From the NCBI GenBank assembly GCA_026418115.1, contig JAOABY010000020.1, forward strand, positions 1 to 32,268: 32,268 nt of DNA. The letters run 5' to 3'. This document shows positions 27,901 through 32,268 of this stretch, in pieces. The position numbers and the translations under genes are program-made. This DNA comes from Spirochaetaceae bacterium. GTDB lineage: Bacteria > Spirochaetota > Spirochaetia > Treponematales > Rectinemataceae. Within the stretch, counting starts at the first letter, position 1, and each line of letters opens with the position of its first letter. The notes under the pieces are model-generated. The model was not told the origin of the DNA. It searched no databases and saw nothing but the letters and a program-made list of their open reading frames with translations.

Positions 27901-28199
27901 CATCCTTGAAGGTGCTGCATGACACGAGGGTCAATATCGGCAGCCCCGGCATAGACATGCTGAGGACAACGACGACGGACGGTATCGTGGTGCAGGCACT
28001 GTCTCTGCTCAGAACCAACGGGCAGATTGATGGCCGTGTGCGCCCGAACATTTCGAACCCCTACCTTTGGGAGGGCTGGGAGATGGCGCCCCCCTACCGT
28101 GAACGCATCAAGAAAAGCTATCATATCGTTCGCGACAGATGGCTCCCCCTGGCGGAAAGGGAACGGAGCATGCTGCTCGATCATCTTTCACTGCGTTGA
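24969..28199 (+). CDS. Membrane-anchored glycoside-hydrolase-like protein
   Basis: This is a 1076-residue protein read from a GTG at 24969, with GGGAGG 5 nt upstream and a 2 nt gap after the synthase gene. A TM or signal anchor is at ~10-38. Residues ~40-375 are an unfamiliar alpha/beta domain (DVIYITDTYGVYLDDY). Residues ~415-790 look like a TIM-barrel glycosidase of the GH2/GH5 superfamily: FIRGVNLG, ANSIRVYTLLPPEFY, a likely acid/base E558 in WLVGRELES, and a likely nucleophile E715 in LVAEFGMANG, followed by GGIIFEFMDEW. Residues ~800-1050 are beta-rich and could bind carbohydrate. It probably faces the periplasm and trims, transfers or guides the polymer made by the upstream synthase. 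The family assignment is by motif only. Confidence 0.82.
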   Translation: MVSRRRHFSKLAILYAAAIGATVLFLALTLFPFVAWALKPYRPLDIWVMDKTVPYPDYRKHAGFFWLLKNEKFSPPGSTRLYDERTDYFGFHPTTWQSWDLVSFPGTGRKPDVIYITDTYGVYLDDYMERYVPKERSTLIHGGLTTEDYRLIQQSLGEGTTIIAEFNTANAPTNADDRELFGRLMGLRWNGWIGAYYDNLSRDADIPVLVVDTWENSKGTPWRFSGRGIVLLNEREGKVEVLTEKEDLGASGMKIVFNAEYAAQLGIRGPVSYRYWFEFVEPEPGVDTIAQFRIDLTSRGLSKLDALGLKTTFPAVLRMQTEQYTAWYFAGDFADSQFKGTPFRMAGIQRIKSLLADDAADNNSYFYWKAYVPLMRFILRAAEQKKNLIRQQEPPATPQVTVRAVRTGFELLTSDGKWKPLFIRGVNLGVAEPGRFFTEFPYETATYLRWLEMVGQLGANSIRVYTLLPPEFYRALRLYNKAHPETPLLLFQELWPEEHPPGNDYLEPAYQREYLREIEYGIDAVYGRANVPQRKGRAWGVYATDVSQWLLGWLVGRELESAEVLQTDANHRGATYSGKYVSAGPEASPTEVWLAESLDAVVSIEVERYGKQHPVAIVSWPTLDPLEHDTEWDPVTGKKNRWNDRASIMVEHLEMTDAMKAGIFAAYHIYPNYPDFIVNEPAYDAYRDQYGILRYGGYLQQFIKTHKRYPALVAEFGMANGAGVAHLASDGLHHGGIDETTAGRDILRMLDAIEREGYAGGIIFEFMDEWAKKTWTTEPFKIPFDRRVFWHDAVDPEQNYGLIANEPIPPEKPALVLEGEGYLQRLGMAHDASYLYLDLALKDPGLLDSHRILVGIDTYQRSSGQLEWPYGLGPAESGMEFLLEITASSVTLRVIPSYNIANYRYATSLRRDGLFEDIEMLVNGKVVTKDGTIIPEKRFNCSPLRKGAFDEAGNLWYLDGTTLRVRIPWGRLNVTDPSSLKVLHDTRVNIGSPGIDMLRTTTTDGIVVQALSLLRTNGQIDGRVRPNISNPYLWEGWEMAPPYRERIKKSYHIVRDRWLPLAERERSMLLDHLSLR

Positions 28200-28208
28200 G
28201 GTAATGAG

Positions 28209-29327
28209 ATGGAAGATCCCAGAATGAGAAAGCTCGCCAGGCTGCTTGTGCGGTATTCGACAAAGGTGCAGCCAGGCGAAAAAGTGCTGCTTGAAAGCGT
28301 CAATCCCGAAATCGATTTTGTTCGGATGCTGGTTGAGGAAGTACATGCAGCCGGTGGTCTGGCATTTGTTTCGCTGCGAGACAAGCGGCTCGAGCGCACT
28401 CTGTTTTCGGGCGGTGCAGAGGCTCAGTTTGAACTGCAGGCCGAGCTCGAGCGCGCCCGCATGGCGAAGATGGATGTCTACATAGGCTTTACAAGCCACC
28501 GCAATGCATACGCATGGTCTGACATTCCGGCAGAGAAGATGGATCTCTATAATCGGCATATCTGGAAGAAGGTACACATCGAGCAGCGAATTTCCCACAC
28601 GCGCTGGGTGGTGCTGCGCTTCCCCTCGGCCGCCATGGCGCAGAGTGCAGGCATGAGCGAGGATGCCTTCGAACAGTTCTATTTCAATGTCTGCACCATG
28701 GACTATGCGAAGATGTCCGCTGCCATGGATGCTCTCGTGGAGCTGCTGCAGCGAAGCGACAGAGTGCGTGTCACGGGACCCGCCACCGATCTTTCCTTCT
28801 CCATCAAAGGTATGCCTGCCATCAAATGCGATGGCACCATGAACATTCCAGACGGCGAAGTATACACGGCTCCGCTGCGCGAATCGGTGAATGGGGTGCT
28901 CAGTTACAACACACCATCAGAAAAGGATGGATTCCGCTTTGAGAATATAAGGTTCGAATTCAGGAATGGACGGATAGTCCGGGCTGAAGCAAATGATACC
29001 GAGCGGATCAACCGCATTCTCGATATCGATGAAGGCGCCCGATACCTGGGCGAGTTTGCGTTCGGACTGAATCCCTTCATCACACGCCCTATGATGGAAA
29101 CGCTCTTTGATGAGAAAATTGCAGGTTCTCTGCACATCACACCGGGCAACTCCTACGATGACTGTGACAATGGCAACAAATCAGCACTGCACTGGGATAT
29201 CGTGCTCATGCAGGATGAGGCATCCGGCGGTGGAGAAGTCTGGATCGATGACGTGCTGATACGCAAGAACGGCATTTTTATGCTTCCCGAGCTCGAATGC
29301 CTCAATCCTGAGGCGCTGAAAGGTTGA
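28209..29327 (+). CDS. M29-family aminopeptidase
   Basis: This is a 372-residue metallopeptidase of the AmpS/PepS/AmpT (thermophilic aminopeptidase) family, a cytoplasmic dinuclear exopeptidase. Family marks are the N-terminal PGEKVLLES segment, the NIPDGEVYTAP motif with its metal-binding Glu, and the SLHITPGNSY and SALHWDIVLM His motifs near the C-terminus. The start at 28209 lies 9 nt after the hydrolase gene, with GAGGTAATGAG upstream. It is probably co-transcribed with the polysaccharide genes, but no functional link is evident. Confidence 0.92.
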   Translation: MEDPRMRKLARLLVRYSTKVQPGEKVLLESVNPEIDFVRMLVEEVHAAGGLAFVSLRDKRLERTLFSGGAEAQFELQAELERARMAKMDVYIGFTSHRNAYAWSDIPAEKMDLYNRHIWKKVHIEQRISHTRWVVLRFPSAAMAQSAGMSEDAFEQFYFNVCTMDYAKMSAAMDALVELLQRSDRVRVTGPATDLSFSIKGMPAIKCDGTMNIPDGEVYTAPLRESVNGVLSYNTPSEKDGFRFENIRFEFRNGRIVRAEANDTERINRILDIDEGARYLGEFAFGLNPFITRPMMETLFDEKIAGSLHITPGNSYDDCDNGNKSALHWDIVLMQDEASGGGEVWIDDVLIRKNGIFMLPELECLNPEALKG

Positions 29328-29364
29328 ACGTCAGTTCCTGTTCCCGCCCTGGCTGGTCATGAGG

Positions 29365-29595
29365 TCATTCGCCATCATTGCCAATCGCACCGACGGGGCA
29401 GTCTGACATTGCCTGCGTCGCTGCGGCCAGCGCTTCAGGCTCGGTAGGCTGGCTCATGACCACTGCTTTGTTGTCATCGGAAAGCTGAAACACAGCTGGT
29501 GCGGTTTCTGCACAGAGACCGCACCCGATGCAGGTCTCGTCGACATACCAGGAACCTGGCTCGTTGCCTTTCAGTCGCAAGGTCTTGTCTGCCAT
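29365..29595 (-). CDS. Single-cluster 4Fe-4S ferredoxin
   Basis: This 76-residue protein has CIGCGLC near residue 22 and a distant SDCPVGAI, giving the four cysteines of one [4Fe-4S] cluster, as in small clostridial/Thermotoga-type ferredoxins. It carries electrons between redox enzymes in the cytoplasm. The ATG at 29595 follows CAGGAGG at ~5 nt. It is transcribed on its own; the hsp20 terminator lies upstream. No clear promoter boxes were found in the AT-rich stretch 29630-29650. Confidence 0.93.
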   Translation of the reverse strand: MADKTLRLKGNEPGSWYVDETCIGCGLCAETAPAVFQLSDDNKAVVMSQPTEPEALAAATQAMSDCPVGAIGNDGE

Positions 29596-29690
29596 GGCAA
29601 CCTCCTGTCCGATGCATCATCGTGAATGCATCTATATACAATATAATGAGGATTGGTCGGATTTTTCGGTAACACAGGTTACGGAAATAC

Positions 29691-29721
29691 AAAAGGGCTG
29701 CCTTGCAGAGGCAGCCCTTTT
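29691..29721 (-). terminator. Intrinsic terminator of hsp20
   Basis: On the minus strand AAAAGGGCTGCC pairs with GGCAGCCCTTTT around a short loop and ends in TTTTGTATTT. It lies ~37 nt after the hsp20 stop and before the ferredoxin gene. The stem has at least 8 G/C-rich pairs. Confidence 0.8.
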
Positions 29722-29758
29722 GCTTCCTGCAGATCAGCAGGACAGATGGCGGAATGTA

Positions 29759-30172
29759 TCAGTTGATCTTGACTTCGATGGCACGAGGTGTGGCTTCAGG
29801 CTTCTTCGGGAGCTGCACTTCAAGCACGCCATTTCTGAACCTGGCTTCGATTCTGGAAATATCCACGTCCTCGGGCAGGGTAAAGGAGCGGGCAAAGCGA
29901 AATTCGCGGCGTTCGCGGCGGAGCCACCTGCCCTTGCGGGACTCTTCCTTCTGCTCCTTCTTTGCAGTGGAGAGGACGAGCTGACCCTGCTGTACCTCAA
30001 GCTTGATATCCTTGTCGGTGAGGCCGGGGAGCTCTGCCTCCAGCACGTATTTGTCGCCTTCTTCATAGACATCGATGGCAGGCGACCTGAACCTCGGCAT
30101 CATCCAGTCGTCATCGAAGAATCTCTCAATCAGGTCGAAAGGATTGTTTTCATAGAGTACCAGGCTGTTCAT
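29759..30172 (-). CDS. Small heat-shock protein Hsp20 (alpha-crystallin family)
   Basis: This is a 137-residue ATP-independent holdase chaperone. The alpha-crystallin domain runs from SPAIDVYEEGDKYVLEAELPG (~34) to FRNGVLEVQLPK (~120), with the conserved RSFTLPEDVD strand. The short C-terminal tail EVKIN resembles the IxI/V motif region. The start at 30172 has GGAGG 6 nt upstream; the longer frame covers the promoter and leader. The gene is preceded by a near-consensus sigma54 site rather than a CIRCE element, and followed by its own terminator. It is therefore likely activated by an enhancer-binding protein. Confidence 0.93.
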   Translation of the reverse strand: MNSLVLYENNPFDLIERFFDDDWMMPRFRSPAIDVYEEGDKYVLEAELPGLTDKDIKLEVQQGQLVLSTAKKEQKEESRKGRWLRRERREFRFARSFTLPEDVDISRIEARFRNGVLEVQLPKKPEATPRAIEVKIN

Positions 30173-30268
30173 ACTGTACCTCCTGTACTGATGGTGTGTT
30201 CGGCGGGTGGTGTCCTCACGGGATCCTTGCGCCCGTCCGGGGCCCTTTTCGGCGCCCATAAACATATA

Positions 30269-30284
30269 TGCAAGAGCTGTGCCA
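30269..30284 (-). promoter_or_regulatory. Sigma54 (RpoN) promoter of hsp20
   Basis: The minus strand reads TGGCACAGCTCTTGCA, matching TGGCACG-N4-TTGCW at all but one defined position with the required -24 GG / -12 GC spacing. The predicted start near 30259 gives an ~87 nt leader. Confidence 0.75.
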
Positions 30285-30377
30285 AAACGCAGCCAAATTG
30301 CCAATAATTTTCAAGAAACCTATTTATTTATTGTTTTGTAAGGAAATAAAAATATTGCAAGCGGCTGGGTGGCTTAG

Positions 30378-30408
30378 GCAGACAGGGGTCTGCGAGGTAG
30401 CTGCAGCT
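30378..30408 (-). promoter_or_regulatory. Candidate enhancer sites for the sigma54 promoter
   Basis: There is a perfect inverted repeat GCAGAC-N4-GTCTGC (30378-30393) and a palindrome AGCTGCAGCT (30399-30408). They lie about 120-150 nt upstream of the predicted hsp20 start, the usual distance for enhancer-binding proteins. The stretch between (30300-30360) is very AT-rich and could bend. Confidence 0.4.
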
Positions 30409-30600
30409 CCGAGAAGGCGCTGGCAATGTTGCGGATCTGCACAGGCCTGACCATTGATGATCATGAGAAGAGTACCACTTTGCGACAATTGTATCATTTT
30501 TGCCGGACCTAATGTGTTATAAAGAAACACTGTTTTGTAGCGTTTTTCGGAAATGTTAATTTCTGGTGAATGTTTTTCTCTGGAACAGCCAGGCGTCGGC
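30409..30600. other. Intergenic stretch, divergent hsp20 / binding-protein region
   Basis: No convincing gene is present. An imperfect operator-like repeat GTGTT-N7-AACAC lies at 30514-30530. The open minus frame here has no ribosome site or recognisable content. Confidence 0.4.
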
Positions 30601-30629
30601 TTGCGGAAATTACGTATAAACCGTACAAT
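30601..30629 (+). promoter_or_regulatory. Sigma70-type promoter of the substrate-binding protein gene
   Basis: There is TTGCGG (30601-30606), a 17 nt spacer, and TACAAT (30624-30629). The predicted start near 30636 gives a ~27 nt leader containing the AGGAGGAA ribosome site. Confidence 0.65.
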
Positions 30630-30662
30630 AGCCATGTAAATGCATCACTACAGGAGGAATCC

Positions 30663-31658
30663 ATGAAACGCATTGCCCTGGTGGCTATGGTGCTGCTTCT
30701 GGGTGTAACGCTTGCCTTCGGACAGCAGAAGGTTGGTGTATATACTACGCTTGAGGAGCCCCTGGCCAAGGAACTGTTTGACCTGTTCCAGAAAGAGACC
30801 GGCATTCAGGTCAACTGGCAGCGCCTTTCCGGCGGTGAGGTTGAAAGCCGTCTCGAGGCAGAGAAAGCCAATCCCCAGGCATCGATCTGGGTCGGAGGAG
30901 TCGGTCTCAATCATATAAGCGCCAAGATCAAGGGTCTGACAACCCCGTACAAGTCGAAGATGCTCGAGAACACGCCACCCCAGTTCCGTGATCCGGAAAA
31001 CTACTGGGTTGGCCTCTATCTTGGTCCTCTCGCGTTCGTCACCAACAACAAGATCGCCAAGGAGCAGGGAATCGTGCCGCCCAAGTCGTGGGCAGACCTT
31101 CTCAAGCCCGAGTACAAAGGCAAGATCAGGATGGCCAATCCCACCACCTCAGGCACTGCCTATAATGTGATCACGACGCTGCGCTATGTATTCAAGAATG
31201 ATGAAGAGAAGGTATTCGATTACCTGCGCAAGCTCGACAAGAACATTGACCAGTACACCAAGTCGGGTTCTGCACCCGGCAAGAGTGTGGCCATCGGTGA
31301 AATCCCCGTAGCCATCGGCTATGCGCACGATCAGGTCAAACTCAAGGTAGAAGGTGCCGATGTAACCATCACCATTCCCGAGGAAGGCACCGGCTATGAG
31401 ATTGCCTCGATGTCGCTGGTGAAGGGCGGCCCGGACATGGTCAATGCGAAGAAACTCTACGACTGGATTCTCTCTCCCAAAGCGCAGGAAATCATCGCCA
31501 AGTGGTACGTAGTGCCACTCTCCAAGCTTGCAAAGAAGAATCCTGTTGCCTTCGGCATGGATGAAGTAAAGGCCGTCGATCAGGATATCCTCTGGGATGC
31601 AAACAACAAAGAGCGTCTGCTCAAACGCTGGGTCGACGAGATCGGATCCAAGCGCTGA
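30663..31658 (+). CDS. Periplasmic ABC-transporter substrate-binding protein (COG1840 type)
   Basis: This is a 331-residue secreted protein. A classical signal peptide (KRIALVAMVLLLGVTLAFG) covers residues 2-20, with cleavage likely before QQ. The mature part has the FbpA/AfuA-like pattern: VGVYTTLEEPLAKELFDLFQ, the WQRLSGGEVESRLEAEK region, SGTAYN near the hinge, and DWILSPKAQEIIAKW. Members bind ferric iron, phosphonates or sugar phosphates. The paired tyrosines of ferric-binding proteins are not evident, so the ligand is uncertain. The ATG at 30663 has AGGAGGAA upstream. The next gene encodes a membrane-anchored sensor-like protein, so it may deliver a ligand signal as well as feed a transporter. 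Confidence 0.9.
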   Translation: MKRIALVAMVLLLGVTLAFGQQKVGVYTTLEEPLAKELFDLFQKETGIQVNWQRLSGGEVESRLEAEKANPQASIWVGGVGLNHISAKIKGLTTPYKSKMLENTPPQFRDPENYWVGLYLGPLAFVTNNKIAKEQGIVPPKSWADLLKPEYKGKIRMANPTTSGTAYNVITTLRYVFKNDEEKVFDYLRKLDKNIDQYTKSGSAPGKSVAIGEIPVAIGYAHDQVKLKVEGADVTITIPEEGTGYEIASMSLVKGGPDMVNAKKLYDWILSPKAQEIIAKWYVVPLSKLAKKNPVAFGMDEVKAVDQDILWDANNKERLLKRWVDEIGSKR

Positions 31659-31674
31659 TCCTGCAATGCTTCGC

Positions 31675-31698
31675 ATGCCGGAATTCCAGTTCCGGCAT
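31675..31698 (+). repeat. Perfect 9-bp hairpin after the binding-protein gene
   Basis: ATGCCGGAA (31675-31683) and TTCCGGCAT (31690-31698) form a stem with a 6 nt loop. There is no T-tract. Such hairpins often protect the mRNA of abundant binding proteins from 3' decay. Confidence 0.6.
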
Positions 31699-31713
31699 TG
31701 CACCTCGATCCGG

Positions 31714-31760
31714 ACACCGGGCTGCCGTGCACATCATGAAATGCGGCGGTCCGGTGTTTT
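31714..31760 (+). terminator. Terminator-like hairpin between binding protein and sensor genes
   Basis: A 14-bp stem has arms at 31714-31727 and 31744-31757 (two G-T pairs), a 16 nt loop, then TTTTC. It ends only a few bases before the AAGAAGG ribosome site of the next gene, so the downstream gene depends on read-through unless it has its own promoter. Probably a partial terminator. Confidence 0.65.
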
Positions 31761-31778
31761 CTAAAGAAGGATGCAACT

Positions 31779-32268
31779 GTGTTCACCAGAAAGAAACTGA
31801 TCCTGTTTGCGGTGGTATGTGCGCTCTTCGCGGCAGGTGAATTCTGGGTATTTTCCACCATCCGATCCAGCTACGAAAAGGACAGTCTCGCACAGCTGAA
31901 GACACTTGCGAAGGCGATGACCAGTGCAGCGCCAGTCCAGCCGGAAGAGATGGCTGCATGGCCTGACAGGCTTTCGTCCCAATATGCTGGTTCACGCTTC
32001 TTTCTCATCTCGGGCCTTCCGGGAGAAGAGGGCAGTGAGCTAATCGGTGGAGATCCCGAGCTCAGCCGATTCTGGTCGGATGAGCGCAACAGCGCACTTG
32101 TTGCTGAGGCAGTGGATACTGCATCGTACCTCGAGTTCTACGTAGCCAAGGATCCGCTGCTCATAGGGGGGACGCCGTATCGAGTCGTAGTGGCACCTGT
32201 GCCGGATGAGGAAGAGTCCGCAGCAAGGGCCCTGTTGATTATCGGAGCCAATGGCGCAGGTTATGTGT
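31779..32268 (+). CDS. Membrane-anchored sensor-like protein (N-terminal part, runs off window)
   Basis: A frame open to the window end starts at GTG 31779 with AAGAAGG 8 nt upstream. The first residues are basic (FTRKK), then there is a TM segment LILFAVVCALFAAGEFWVF (~7-25), then ~135 residues of extracytoplasmic character including LAQLKTLAKAMTSAAP and GGTPYRVVVAPVPDEE. This fits the N-terminus of a histidine kinase or other sensor with a periplasmic domain, but no catalytic domain is inside the window. The position after a substrate-binding protein suggests a kinase that monitors that protein, as in PgtBC-like systems. Function is inferred. Confidence 0.7.
   Translation, partial: MFTRKKLILFAVVCALFAAGEFWVFSTIRSSYEKDSLAQLKTLAKAMTSAAPVQPEEMAAWPDRLSSQYAGSRFFLISGLPGEEGSELIGGDPELSRFWSDERNSALVAEAVDTASYLEFYVAKDPLLIGGTPYRVVVAPVPDEEESAARALLIIGANGAGYV

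Noticed and set aside
30360-30470. Possible structured RNA (tRNA, SRP RNA or RNase P-like)
   Set aside because: The stems are short and none of the conserved motifs I know for these RNAs is present; enhancer-type repeats are a better explanation.
30324-30635. 103-codon minus-strand open frame upstream of the binding protein gene
   Set aside because: No ribosome site, no plausible composition, and it overlaps the binding-protein promoter and the candidate enhancer repeats.

Overview
The window is about 32 kb of compact bacterial DNA at roughly 54% G+C, with near-continuous genes, strong Shine-Dalgarno sites and many 1-4 base overlaps. No RNA genes, insertion sequences or CRISPR arrays were seen. 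The gene set suggests a Gram-negative-type anaerobe. My best guess is a free-living or host-associated spirochaete: there is an ODP-like beta-lactamase-fold signalling protein, a CstA transporter, an M29 aminopeptidase and a treponeme-like acyl-CoA ligase. This assignment is an inference from memory and is of low confidence.

Layout. (1) 1-4582, minus strand: a leucine biosynthesis operon leuA-leuC-leuD-leuB (leuB cut by the window edge). It has a sigma70-type promoter and a ~230 nt leader holding a leucine-rich leader peptide and a long hairpin. (2) 4747-6549, plus: a long-chain acyl-CoA ligase with a helical insert. (3) 6561-17942, minus: a tightly packed 11-gene unit read from a promoter at about 18.0 kb. 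It begins with an unknown 93-aa protein, an ArsA/Get3-like ATPase, a membrane-anchored unknown protein and a DUF59/MIP18 protein. It continues with a complete Wsp-type chemosensory pathway: CheW, CheR-TPR, CheW, MCP, CheA-REC hybrid, CheB and a REC-PAS-GGDEF diguanylate cyclase. (4) 18166-19860, minus: cstA with promoter and terminator. (5) 20048-29327, plus: a co-directional unit of a degenerate MBL(ODP)-GGDEF-REC protein, a HEAT-repeat/GT2 membrane polysaccharide synthase, a membrane-anchored glycoside-hydrolase-like protein and an M29 aminopeptidase. (6) 29365-30172, minus: a small ferredoxin and an Hsp20 chaperone; the latter has a near-consensus sigma54 promoter. (7) 30663 to the end, plus: a periplasmic substrate-binding protein, an intercistronic terminator-like hairpin, and the start of a membrane-anchored sensor-like protein.

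How it may work together. In Pseudomonas, Wsp pathways phosphorylate a REC-GGDEF cyclase to make c-di-GMP, which turns on surface polysaccharide. Here the Wsp-type operon lies 2 kb from a polysaccharide synthase operon. The synthase has no visible PilZ domain. It is translationally coupled to a protein in which the metal site, the GGDEF motif and the phospho-acceptor all look degenerate. I propose a surface- or stress-sensing, c-di-GMP-linked exopolysaccharide system with a pseudo-sensor scaffold. The domains and motifs are seen in the sequence; the linkage is inference.
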